From Rhodothermaceae bacterium (GTDB lineage Bacteria > Bacteroidota > Rhodothermia > Rhodothermales > JAHQVL01), in NCBI GenBank assembly GCA_019634345.1, contig JAHQVL010000239.1, positions 1 through 33,972 on the forward strand: a stretch of 33,972 bases of DNA. Direction: 5' to 3'. Made by a program: the position numbers and the translations under genes. The notes under the pieces were generated by a model. The model was not told the origin of the DNA. It saw nothing but the letters and a program-made list of their open reading frames with translations, and searched no databases. Positions 24,754 to 33,005 of the stretch are shown in pieces. Each line of letters begins with the position of its first letter. Position 1 is the first letter of the stretch.

Positions 24754-24772
24754 CTCGGCTGGTGGGGCCGAG
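24754..24772. repeat. Short hairpin between nagB and GH16 genes
   Basis: CTCGGC (24754-24759) and GCCGAG (24767-24772) form a 6-bp GC-rich stem with a 7-nt loop, about 95 bp beyond the nagB stop and 17 bp before the GH16 start on the minus strand. There is no T run after it, so it is a poor terminator; it could affect translation of the GH16 gene. Confidence 0.35.
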
Positions 24773-24844
24773 TAGTTAACAGGATGTACTGAAGGGAGAA
24801 CCTATGCTAACAAATTACACAGAAATATTCAAAGAAAGTATGCG

Positions 24845-24874
24845 ATTCTGTACTACATCATTCTGTACTACATC
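24845..24874. repeat. Perfect 15-bp tandem duplication at the end of nagB
   Basis: ATTCTGTACTACATC occurs twice in a row (24845-24859 and 24860-24874). The nagB stop codon lies inside the copy nearer the gene, so the other copy is downstream of the stop and repeats it. It looks like a recent slippage event. Confidence 0.85.
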
Positions 24875-26838
24875 GCGTAGCACGTCACATACGCCTCTGC
24901 TACATAGAATTCCGGAAGCCCCAGTTTGTTGAGCGCATCTGCTGTAGCTCTGTTTCTGTCTCGCGCGCGTTCCCAAAACTCGCGCGTGTCGTAGGCGCCA
25001 GGAAACATCGCGCGGTCCTTCTGGCTTTCGTGCTTGAATACGGCTTCGATTTTTCGATCCAAGTCGGCCTTTGACATCGGGATAAATACGTCTGCCCGGT
25101 CGATTTCCCACTCTTGCCATGCGCCGCGATACAGCCAAACGAGGGGTTGGTGTTCTGCTGCTGGAGCATAATGAATGGCTTCAGGTGTAACGCGCAATGC
25201 CTCGGGGTCCACGATGCCTTGTTGCATTCGATACCTGGTGAGGGCTTCCCCGATGGCCATGTAGCACATCCGATGCGTGCCATGCGGGTCGGAAAGGTCG
25301 CCGGCAACAAAGATATGATGCGGTTTTATTTCGTTAAGTAAGTTGAGCACCACCTGAACATCGGCTTCGCTGATGGGGTCCTTGCGAACGGTACCTGTTT
25401 TGTAGAAGGGCATATCCAGGAACCGAGCATCTTTTGGACCGAGCCCGATGACTTCGATACCTGCAATGGCTTCAGAGTACCGAATAAATGCCTTGATCTT
25501 CTGTACAACTTCAAGGTCAATTTCACCCGGCGTTTTGTTCTCGATGAAGTCCAGGATGCGCTTGTGTTCTTCCTGGAAATGATTGACCGCTTTTTGGTCC
25601 ATCCCGAATACTTCCATGCTCATCTCGACAAACTTCAAATACCGGCGCACATCGGAGTCGAATACGGCAACTGAACCGTTCGTCATATACGCGACGGTGA
25701 CATCGTTTTGATTGGCAACAACCTTGTCGAGCATGCCACCCATTGAAATTACATCGTCATCAGGGTGGGGGCTGAAGCAAATGACCCGCTTGTTCTTGAA
25801 CAGATAATCCTGGTATACAATGCGTTTTCTAAGGTCTTCAAATACCGTTCTGCAAAGCGTATCTACATTGGGATTTGTATAGACCAGGCTGTGCAATCGA
25901 TTGTTGAAGAAGTCGGCAGAGTCAAGGCGTAGAATCGCTTTGTCAACCTTTTCGGACAGCCACACGACGGCTTTTTTTGTCAATTGGTCGGTCCAGTTAA
26001 CGTCTTTAACCAGCCATGGAATTTTAACACGCGTAAGTTCACTCGACGCGGGTTCGTCTATCATGAAAGAAACATTCTGATGCCGTTGTAGGAACGAAGC
26101 CGGGAATAGCTTATTTGGGTCTTCCAACTCAACGGTCCTCCGAATAGGCACAGCTTTATGCTCACCCGTAGCCATTAAGATGATTTCTTTGGCTTCCAGG
26201 ATCGTACCCACTCCCATTGTGATGGCTTCACGCGGCACATTTTCGTCGCCGAAGAAACTGCTTGACGCATCCTTTCTCGTGATTTCGTCAAGGGTTATTA
26301 ATCGGGTTCGTGTTGAAAGGCTTGACCCAGGTTCGTTAAACCCAATATGACCACTGCGGCCTATTCCGAGGAGCACCAAGTCGAGCCCGCCAGCTTCTTT
26401 GATTGTTTGATCGTAGGTTCTGCAGTACTCTTGAAGCTTTGATCGAGGTACCATCCCGTCAGGTATGTGGATCTGGTCTTTTGGGATGTTTACATGATCA
26501 AACAGGTTTTCGTGCATAAACCTGTGATAGCTCTGTAAGGCATGCGGTTCAATGGGATAATATTCATCCAGATTGAAGGTAATCACATTGGAGAAATCAA
26601 GGCTTCCTTCTTGATGAAGCTCAATGAGGCGCTGATAAACGCCAATCGGCGTAGACCCAGTTGGTAAGCCCAGTACAAGGTTCTCCCCTTTGCTTTTTTT
26701 AGACTCAACGAGTTCTTGTATGTAGTTGGCGACGAACTCAGCAAGGGAGGAGGGGTCTTCGAAAATCCGGACCGGGACTTTTTCGAGTTGGGTTCCGGCT
26801 TCTGGATGGTGGTTGGTGTCTGAAAGTGTCTTGATCAT
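24868..26838 (-). CDS. nagB: Glucosamine-6-phosphate deaminase fused to LmbE-like deacetylase domain
   Basis: A 656-aa two-domain enzyme. The N-terminal half is NagB: LGLPTGSTPIGVYQ, FNLDEYYP and GIGRSGHIGFNEPGSS. The C-terminal half (from about residue 365) is a PIG-L/LmbE deacetylase-type fold with the zinc motif SPHPDDDVISMGG and a later DPHGTHR. This long form is usual in Bacteroidota and may process GlcNAc-6-phosphate by deacetylation and then deamination to fructose-6-phosphate. The E. coli GxGxDGH aspartate is replaced (GRSGH), as in related long forms. I start at the ATG at 26838; the frame is open to a TTG at 26883, 3 bp after the upstream PQQ dehydrogenase gene, with no good ribosome binding site for either. 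Probably in one operon with that gene. Confidence 0.9.
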   Translation of the reverse strand: MIKTLSDTNHHPEAGTQLEKVPVRIFEDPSSLAEFVANYIQELVESKKSKGENLVLGLPTGSTPIGVYQRLIELHQEGSLDFSNVITFNLDEYYPIEPHALQSYHRFMHENLFDHVNIPKDQIHIPDGMVPRSKLQEYCRTYDQTIKEAGGLDLVLLGIGRSGHIGFNEPGSSLSTRTRLITLDEITRKDASSSFFGDENVPREAITMGVGTILEAKEIILMATGEHKAVPIRRTVELEDPNKLFPASFLQRHQNVSFMIDEPASSELTRVKIPWLVKDVNWTDQLTKKAVVWLSEKVDKAILRLDSADFFNNRLHSLVYTNPNVDTLCRTVFEDLRKRIVYQDYLFKNKRVICFSPHPDDDVISMGGMLDKVVANQNDVTVAYMTNGSVAVFDSDVRRYLKFVEMSMEVFGMDQKAVNHFQEEHKRILDFIENKTPGEIDLEVVQKIKAFIRYSEAIAGIEVIGLGPKDARFLDMPFYKTGTVRKDPISEADVQVVLNLLNEIKPHHIFVAGDLSDPHGTHRMCYMAIGEALTRYRMQQGIVDPEALRVTPEAIHYAPAAEHQPLVWLYRGAWQEWEIDRADVFIPMSKADLDRKIEAVFKHESQKDRAMFPGAYDTREFWERARDRNRATADALNKLGLPEFYVAEAYVTCYAM

Positions 26839-26886
26839 ATTCAGCAGCAGTGGCAGTATGTGTGCATTGCCTAATTTATTCAATGC

Positions 26887-28041
26887 CTATTCAGGCCGAA
26901 CCAATTGGTAGATCAGTCCATCAAAGGCACATATATATAGTTCATTATTGCTGTCAACTCCAAATGAAGAAATGCTAAGGTTTGTATCTGCGATTTCAAT
27001 GTTTTCGGTGAGCGTGTTTCCTTCCGCCGTCATGGCCCAAATGCGCCCGGTTAAGAAGTCAGCATAAATATACATGCCCGCGAATTCTGGTATTCTGCTT
27101 CCTCGGTACACATACCCGCCTGTGACCGATCCTCCTTTACTACGACCGTATTCCAGCACCGGGGCGATAAAATTGTCATCTGAACAAGTGGAATCGGTAA
27201 AACACCGGGTACCTTCTTTGATATTCCAGCCATAATTGCCTCCTTTTGTAATAATGTTGATTTCTTCGCGGTCACTCTGGCCTACATCGCCCGTCCAAAG
27301 GGTGCCAGACGGGAGGTCGAAGCTGAATCGCCAGGGGTTTCGTAAGCCATAGGCATAAATCTCTGGCTGAAATCCATCTTCACCTATAAAGGGGTTGTCG
27401 GGTGGAATTGCGTATTCTTTACCTTCACTTGCTGAATCTACATCGATGCGGAGCATGGTGCCCAGCAAGGTATTCGAGTTTTGACCGTGCCGAAAAGGGT
27501 CGCCGGCTGAGCCACCGTCTCCCATGGCGATGTACAAATAGCCGTCTGGACCAAAAGCGATTTGCCCTGCATTGTGATTCCCGTAGGGTTGCTCGACTTC
27601 CAGCAAGATCTGTTCACTGTCAACCAGTGCCTGGTTTTGATCATCTGGGTTGGTGCTGTATCGAGCTATCACTGTTCTGCGAGGGGAGGACGCGGTATAG
27701 TTGACATAGAAGTATCCATTCTCTGCATACCCGGGGTGAAAGGCCAGTCCTAGGAGCCCTTCTTCATTGGCATTATCTCGTACTCGGTCACGAATATCCA
27801 AAAATGCAGTGGCTGTTGAGGTCTCGGAATTGTTGGCGAATAGTTTGATTACGCCAGCCTGTTCCACAACAAACAACATGTCGGGACTACCCGGTGCATG
27901 TTGGAGATCAACGGGCTTGGTAAATCTCAGATTGGGGAAGGCAACCGTCACCTCCGAGTTCAGTTCTGAACTACAGGAAGAGACCAGCATCATTGCTGAA
28001 AAAAGGAGGGTAAACGTATTCAATACGAATCGATAATGCAT
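26887..28041 (-). CDS. PQQ-dependent sugar dehydrogenase, lipoprotein
   Basis: A 384-aa six-bladed beta-propeller of the soluble glucose/sorbosone dehydrogenase family. The signal ends with the lipobox LVSSC. PFAM-typical motifs are PVDLQHAPGSPDMLFVVEQAG, GLLGLAFHPGY, the catalytic-site NHNAGQIAFGPDGYLYIAMGDGG, GLRNPWRFSFD and GGNYGWNIKEG. Such enzymes oxidise aldoses in the periplasm and pass electrons to a cytochrome or quinone. Whether PQQ is made by this organism is not shown here; no pqq genes are in the window. It lies immediately upstream of nagB and is divergent from the plus-strand cluster at 28308. Confidence 0.92.
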   Translation of the reverse strand: MHYRFVLNTFTLLFSAMMLVSSCSSELNSEVTVAFPNLRFTKPVDLQHAPGSPDMLFVVEQAGVIKLFANNSETSTATAFLDIRDRVRDNANEEGLLGLAFHPGYAENGYFYVNYTASSPRRTVIARYSTNPDDQNQALVDSEQILLEVEQPYGNHNAGQIAFGPDGYLYIAMGDGGSAGDPFRHGQNSNTLLGTMLRIDVDSASEGKEYAIPPDNPFIGEDGFQPEIYAYGLRNPWRFSFDLPSGTLWTGDVGQSDREEINIITKGGNYGWNIKEGTRCFTDSTCSDDNFIAPVLEYGRSKGGSVTGGYVYRGSRIPEFAGMYIYADFLTGRIWAMTAEGNTLTENIEIADTNLSISSFGVDSNNELYICAFDGLIYQLVRPE

Positions 28042-28307
28042 GAGGCAAACTAGAGCTAACTATAGGATCTATATAAACTTAGGTCTCAACGGTTTCACAG
28101 AAAATCGGAAGATTTCAAAACTGTCAAAAGGAATTTTAGTAACCGCCTGATGCGGATTGAGAGTGATTAGTAACAATTCAAGGAAAGAATCGCTATATAG
28201 ATAGGTTTTTATTTATACCTTATGGTTCTAATGTTTATCTTTAGGCCCCAGTGCTAGAAGTAGCACCGAAGATAGTTTCTACCCTACCAATAAATATCCC
28301 ACTTTAT
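28042..28307. other. Divergent intergenic region, no gene seen
   Basis: These 266 bp lie between the start of the PQQ sugar dehydrogenase (minus) and the exported unknown protein (plus). They are AT-rich, as expected for two promoters. I see no convincing operator, RNA gene or small coding frame. Confidence 0.45.
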
Positions 28308-29126
28308 ATGAGGTTTAGCCTTCTTTTGGCCGTTATATGTCTAATAACGGCTCCGTCGGTGCATGCCCAAAGCAGTAAAAATGCCGGCCAATATCTCTCT
28401 GAAATCGAGGAACTGGCCCAGGAAATGGTGGAGCACTCAGAGAAAGCATCTACTGCATCTACTGTAGCGAGCGTTAAAGAGCATGCGAATAAAGTTTTCG
28501 AAATAGTCTGGGGACAGTTATCTACCCTGGAAGATCCTGCTCAAAAAGGGGCGGTACCTGTTCATGGCTGGAAAACGCGCTGGCAAGTTGACAATGGCAT
28601 GTTTGATGAGGCTTTTGCTAACCGATACGGTGTTGTACCTCCTGAAATAGAAGATATACAACAGCTTGGAGTGATGGGACGCGGAAGAGCTGTTCGTCAC
28701 TATGCGCAAAAAATCATTGATAGCGAGTCTTCAACCCTGTTAGAAAAGGAAAAGGCAGAGATGGTGATCGCATCTCTGAATAACATTATCGGATGGATGA
28801 AAATGGATGACGGCGTCACTAAAGGAGAACGTCAACCCCGTGTAGATCTAACCCGTGAATGGGACTCACCAACAGAATTTTGGCTTTCTACTGCAGATAC
28901 CGGTTGGTTAGCAGAGATTTATTCTCAAGCAGTCAACATCTTGAAAGTTGATTATGGAAATGATGTAGCTGAAGCAAATAGGCATGCGAAGGGATTGTTG
29001 GCATTGAGCAAAAAAGTGATCAGCGGAGTCGATGCAAACAAGGATGGCACCATCGAACCCATCAAGATGGAAGGGGGGCTCATGGCAGTCATGGAAGTAG
29101 CCCAACAGGCTGGTTTGCTCAACTAA
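28308..29126 (+). CDS. Exported helical protein of unknown function with EF-hand-like loop
   Basis: A 272-aa protein; I start at the ATG at 28308, which gives a signal peptide ending SVHAQS, whereas the upstream start at 28251 puts 19 odd residues before it. The mature protein is mostly helical (EIEELAQEMVEHSEKAS, ASVKEHANKVFEIVWGQL) with a conserved-looking middle (GWKTRWQVDNGMFDEAFANRYG). Near the end, DANKDGTIEPI resembles a calcium-binding EF-hand loop. No CxxCH motif is present, so it is not a c-type cytochrome. It precedes the 1090-aa fusion by 33 bp on the same strand and is probably in its operon. I do not recognise the family. Confidence 0.8.
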   Translation: MRFSLLLAVICLITAPSVHAQSSKNAGQYLSEIEELAQEMVEHSEKASTASTVASVKEHANKVFEIVWGQLSTLEDPAQKGAVPVHGWKTRWQVDNGMFDEAFANRYGVVPPEIEDIQQLGVMGRGRAVRHYAQKIIDSESSTLLEKEKAEMVIASLNNIIGWMKMDDGVTKGERQPRVDLTREWDSPTEFWLSTADTGWLAEIYSQAVNILKVDYGNDVAEANRHAKGLLALSKKVISGVDANKDGTIEPIKMEGGLMAVMEVAQQAGLLN

Positions 29127-29159
29127 ACGTAGAAAGAGATTCGTATACACGTTACTACT

Positions 29160-32100
29160 ATGAAAATGCGTCAATTATTAGCTGTATGTACTCTAGTCAC
29201 GCTCGTTTCCTGCTCCGGAGTTGAAAAAGTCGCTGAAGAGAGTGCGCCGGTGGATGAGTGGATTACTCTATTTGATGGAACGAGCACCGATGGATGGATG
29301 ATGACCGGGCCGGGTGCCTTTAACCTGATAGAAGATGGGACCATCGTTTCAGAGGGAGGCATGGGCCTCTTCTATTACAAAGATCTTATGCTAAGGGATT
29401 TCATTCTTGAGCTAGAATGGAAATCCTCCAGTGAATCTGCAAATTCAGGAGTGTTCGTGCGCTTCCCGGATGCACCCGATCCGTGGTACGCGGTGAATAC
29501 GGGATATGAAATCCAGATAGACGACAGCCAGGATCCTATTCACCAAACAGGGTCTGTGTACAGTTTTTCATCGGCCTCTAAGTTGGCATCTAAGCCCGTA
29601 GGTGAGTGGAATGCCTACCAGATAAAAGTCACCGGCCAGCGCTACGAGATCTTCCTGAACGGAGAAAAAGTGAATGACTTCTACGGGGATCGTGCTTCTG
29701 AAGGGATGATTGGTCTGCAAAATCACGACGATAATTCAATCGTGGCTTTTCGGAATATCCGAGTGAAACCCCTATCAGAATCGAATGCGCCTCAAAGCCT
29801 AGCAGAGCATTTTTCAGTTACAGAAGAACGTGATCCGATCAATGTGTTGATGTTGACTACAACGCATGGATTCCGTCATGGGCCGGCCATTGATATGTCG
29901 AAAGAGGTGATGGGGGCGTTGTCTCAAACAACAGAATTCAATTTTGACATCACAGAGGATGTGTCTGTTCTTAACGCGGAGAACTTGAAGAATTATGACG
30001 TTTTGTTCTTTGCAAATACAACCCTTCGGTTACAGAAAGAAGTTGCGGGGACGGCTTCAGGCGGGGGAAGTGCCCTGGCTGGGAATTGGGGGAAATGGGA
30101 CATAGGTGTCAAGATTCCCCAGGGAGAAATGGAGGGAGAACTTGCCATTTCAGGATCACCCGGTAATTTTACGGGCGGCATTGAGTTTAAGGCCTTTCCA
30201 GGAGTCGCACCCTTGATGGATATTGAGGTGGATGGCGATGAATTGGCATTTAAATGGGATGGGGGACCTTACGGGGTTATTGAAGCGAAAACGATGCTTG
30301 ATGGTGACCAGTTAGAAGGGGTGATGATTGCCGAGGGAAATGAGATGGCCCTTTCAGGCCGTAGGATTGAGCAGAATGATGTAGAATTAAACTTTAGTGG
30401 TGAATATGCCCTTCGCATTGAAGCACCACAGGGTGCAATGGATGCCTCGCTTGAGGTCGTTGATGCTGAGGAACTCTCGGGTACCTTCATGGCCGGCGAT
30501 ACTCCGCTGGCTATCCAGGAAGTCAAAAAGGACGGATCTATGTTGTCCTTCTACTTTGATACGCCTGACTTTGGCCGGATACAAACAACGGCAGAAGTCA
30601 GTGGGGAGATGATCTCGGGGACAATGAATGCCCAGGGGATGGATGTGCCGTTTTCCGGTCGTAAAAATGTGGCTTCTGGAAGTAACGAAATCCAAGTCCT
30701 CATTACCGAAGATCAGCAAAATGCAATCATGGATTTTCTGGGAGAAGGGAAAGGCGTTGTTGGCGCTCACTCTGCTTTGGATGCCTTTTATGCCTGGGAC
30801 GGGTACAAGGAAATGGTCGGGGGAGGCTTGTTCGAGTCACATCCCTGGACCCAAAGTGTAGACATTGTGATTGAAGAAAAAGACAATCCAGCAACGGCTC
30901 ATTTTGGAGATTCCTTCTCGATTGTTGACGAGATCTATGTGCTCGATGAGAATCCAAGAATGAATGCTACAGTCTTGATGTCGCTGGACATGTCGAGCGT
31001 GGAGGCGAAGGGGGATTCTCGTGGAGCTTACAGAAATGATTATCCAATGTCTTGGATCAGAGAGCACAATGGTGGCAAGGTGTTTTATACAAAGCTTGGG
31101 CACTTCGCTGACGTGTGGACAAATCCTGGATTTGTTCAGCATATACTCCAGGGAATGAGAATGGCTGCTGGGCGTATTGATGTGGATTTCTCCGGCCGCT
31201 TTGTCAAAGAGACTATTGCTGATAATGTGTGGCCCGATGATCTTGCTATCGACGAAAAAGGAAATGTATGGATTGCTGAGTTGCGGGGGAAGGTGCATCG
31301 CTACGATGCTGAAACGGGCAAGACTAAGCTCATTGCTGAGATACCAACAACAGATCCTAAGAATATCGAGCATGGATTATATGGAATAGAAGTAGATCCA
31401 AACTTCTATGGCGGCGACCCTTACATCTACGCCTTTTACGCAGAGAGAGAATCAATCATAAATACGCTTTCACGGTTCGAATATAGAGACGGGATGTTGG
31501 ATCTCGAAAGTGAGGAGATTCTTCTTCGAGTGCCAACGGAACCACAATGCTGCCATCAAGCTGGAGATATTGAATGGGGGCCAGACGGTACGTTGTATCT
31601 CTCTACGGGTGATACGGGGATGTCTGAAACGAGGCCAGATTGGGAACTGTCTGAAGAAGAGCTTGACGCCTTTCTGGAGAACAATAACATCGAAGAGTTC
31701 CAATGGTCACGCCTTGTAGATTCCGAGCGAACTTCTCAGAATTTGCAGGACTTGAGAGGAAAAATTCTAAGAATTAATAAAGATGGGAGTATTCCCAAGG
31801 ATAATCCGTTTTATGGCGAATCTGGCGTCCGATGGGAGGTCTATGCTTATGGATTGAGGAACCCCTATCGATTTAAAATAAACCCAGAAAACGGCCATTT
31901 GTATATCGGTGTAGTTGGGCCTGATGCCCAGTTTGACTATGACGAATACAATATCTCCGAAAAGGGCGGAGAGAACTTCGGTTGGCCCAGAGAAATCGGG
32001 CGCCTCTTGTACAATGAGTGGACGCCAGAGCAGATACCAAATTATGTGCCACCTATCTGGGAATATACATACGAAACTGGAGGCCGCTCTGCTTCGGGGG

Positions 32101-32432
32101 GACCCATGTATAATCACACCGGTGAGGGCGCTTTTCCTCCCGTGTTTCAGGGTAAAGTGTTTGTCTATGATTGGGCTAGAGGATGGATAAAGTATGGGAA
32201 GCTTGTTGACGATACGGTAGAAATTGAAAAGACCAATGGAGAGTCCTTTACGTTCTCAGGGAAGCGGTTGGTGGATGTGAAAACCTTTGATACCCTTCGT
32301 TCAACCCGTCCAATATCAATGGAAATCGGACCTGATGGCGCGATTTATGTAGCAGAGTTTACTGGATTCTGGGATGCCGCTCCAGGATCTAAAGTTTCTA
32401 GATATCGGTGGGTTTCTAATTCGAAGAAATAA
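29160..32432 (+). CDS. DUF1080 - ThuA (with inserted repeat domain) - PQQ sugar dehydrogenase fusion lipoprotein
   Basis: A 1090-aa lipoprotein (lipobox LVSC, Cys18). Residues 34-205 are a DUF1080 domain (ITLFDGTSTDGWMM, SANSGVFVRFPD, NAYQIKVTGQRYEIFLNG), the family of 3-keto-disaccharide hydrolases. Residues 226-294 and 512-675 are two parts of one ThuA domain (NVLMLTTTHGFRHGP and DVLFFANTTLRL; then GKGVVGAHSALDAFYAWDGY and ESHPWTQ). Between them lies a beta-rich insertion of about 215 residues made of two similar repeats (308-403, 410-503). Residues 685-1085 are a PQQ sugar dehydrogenase propeller: QCCHQAGDIEWGPDG with vicinal cysteines 797/798 and His799, GLRNPYRFKI, GGENFGWP. The chain is intact with no frameshift. 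The following cytochrome c could accept its electrons. Confidence 0.9.
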   Translation: MKMRQLLAVCTLVTLVSCSGVEKVAEESAPVDEWITLFDGTSTDGWMMTGPGAFNLIEDGTIVSEGGMGLFYYKDLMLRDFILELEWKSSSESANSGVFVRFPDAPDPWYAVNTGYEIQIDDSQDPIHQTGSVYSFSSASKLASKPVGEWNAYQIKVTGQRYEIFLNGEKVNDFYGDRASEGMIGLQNHDDNSIVAFRNIRVKPLSESNAPQSLAEHFSVTEERDPINVLMLTTTHGFRHGPAIDMSKEVMGALSQTTEFNFDITEDVSVLNAENLKNYDVLFFANTTLRLQKEVAGTASGGGSALAGNWGKWDIGVKIPQGEMEGELAISGSPGNFTGGIEFKAFPGVAPLMDIEVDGDELAFKWDGGPYGVIEAKTMLDGDQLEGVMIAEGNEMALSGRRIEQNDVELNFSGEYALRIEAPQGAMDASLEVVDAEELSGTFMAGDTPLAIQEVKKDGSMLSFYFDTPDFGRIQTTAEVSGEMISGTMNAQGMDVPFSGRKNVASGSNEIQVLITEDQQNAIMDFLGEGKGVVGAHSALDAFYAWDGYKEMVGGGLFESHPWTQSVDIVIEEKDNPATAHFGDSFSIVDEIYVLDENPRMNATVLMSLDMSSVEAKGDSRGAYRNDYPMSWIREHNGGKVFYTKLGHFADVWTNPGFVQHILQGMRMAAGRIDVDFSGRFVKETIADNVWPDDLAIDEKGNVWIAELRGKVHRYDAETGKTKLIAEIPTTDPKNIEHGLYGIEVDPNFYGGDPYIYAFYAERESIINTLSRFEYRDGMLDLESEEILLRVPTEPQCCHQAGDIEWGPDGTLYLSTGDTGMSETRPDWELSEEELDAFLENNNIEEFQWSRLVDSERTSQNLQDLRGKILRINKDGSIPKDNPFYGESGVRWEVYAYGLRNPYRFKINPENGHLYIGVVGPDAQFDYDEYNISEKGGENFGWPREIGRLLYNEWTPEQIPNYVPPIWEYTYETGGRSASGGPMYNHTGEGAFPPVFQGKVFVYDWARGWIKYGKLVDDTVEIEKTNGESFTFSGKRLVDVKTFDTLRSTRPISMEIGPDGAIYVAEFTGFWDAAPGSKVSRYRWVSNSKK
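30042..30689 (+). other. Two-repeat insertion inside the ThuA domain
   Basis: Encodes residues 295-510 of the 1090-aa fusion. A Gly/Ser-rich entry (VAGTASGGGSALAGNW) leads into two copies of a roughly 95-residue beta-rich repeat. Both contain a P-QG-M-L core (IPQGEMEGEL, then APQGAMDASL), then a PL-I stretch with D-G-L, then G-I, and both end in M-AQ/EG and SGR (ALSGRR, then PFSGRK). The insertion falls between a ThuA strand and the helix beginning TEDQQNAIMDFLG. Confidence 0.75.
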
Positions 32433-32486
32433 GCCTTTAGTTTGTCAGAAACGCTTAAACAATTAAAATTAATGCAAGTACCGTAT

Positions 32487-33005
32487 ATGAAAGTGACCAA
32501 CCACCTTTTATTCATGGGAGCGCTGTTGTTAATCAGCCTGTTAACGATCGGGTTTACGGGGCTCCAAAATAGTACAACTCTGCCTACTATAGAAGACACT
32601 GAAGCCGATGAGGATGGGGAGCAAATTTATATGACGAGATGCCAATCCTGTCATATGGCTAACGGTGAAGGCGTTCAAGGTGTTTTCCCACCCGTTGCGA
32701 ACTCGCCTTATGTGTCTGGAGATAAAGGAGTGCTGGTCCGCATGATCTTGCACGGCTTAAGGGGAGAAATAGTCGTCCAGGATGTAACGTACAATGGCAT
32801 GATGCCTCCATGGGGCGGATTCTTAAATGACGAACAGGTTGCAAAAGTGACTACGTACATTCGCTCCAATTTTGGCAACGATGCTGAGGCGATTTCAGCA
32901 GAGGAAGTAGCTAAGATTCGTGCCTTTGTCGGGGAGAAAAAAGACGCCTGGACCTGGGAAGAGCTAAGCAAAGAAGATAATCAGGGCATACCTGACGGTG
33001 AGTAA
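32487..33005 (+). CDS. Membrane-anchored or exported cytochrome c
   Basis: A 172-aa class I cytochrome c with a single haem site CQSCH (about residues 53-57) and a distal methionine in NGMMPPWGG. Other family features are NGEGVQGVFPPVANSPYV and the final helix YIRSNFGN. The N-terminus (MKVTNHLLFMGALLLISLLTI) is a signal or anchor. The ATG at 32487 fits the signal best; an ATG at 32472 and a TTG at 32442 are also in frame. Placed 54 bp after the PQQ-dehydrogenase fusion, it is the likely electron acceptor. Related cytochromes are found next to, or fused to, PQQ sugar dehydrogenases. Confidence 0.9.
   Translation: MKVTNHLLFMGALLLISLLTIGFTGLQNSTTLPTIEDTEADEDGEQIYMTRCQSCHMANGEGVQGVFPPVANSPYVSGDKGVLVRMILHGLRGEIVVQDVTYNGMMPPWGGFLNDEQVAKVTTYIRSNFGNDAEAISAEEVAKIRAFVGEKKDAWTWEELSKEDNQGIPDGE

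Noticed and set aside
24754..24772. Intrinsic terminator after nagB
   Set aside because: The stem is only 6 bp and is not followed by a T run on the minus strand, so it was listed as a hairpin only.
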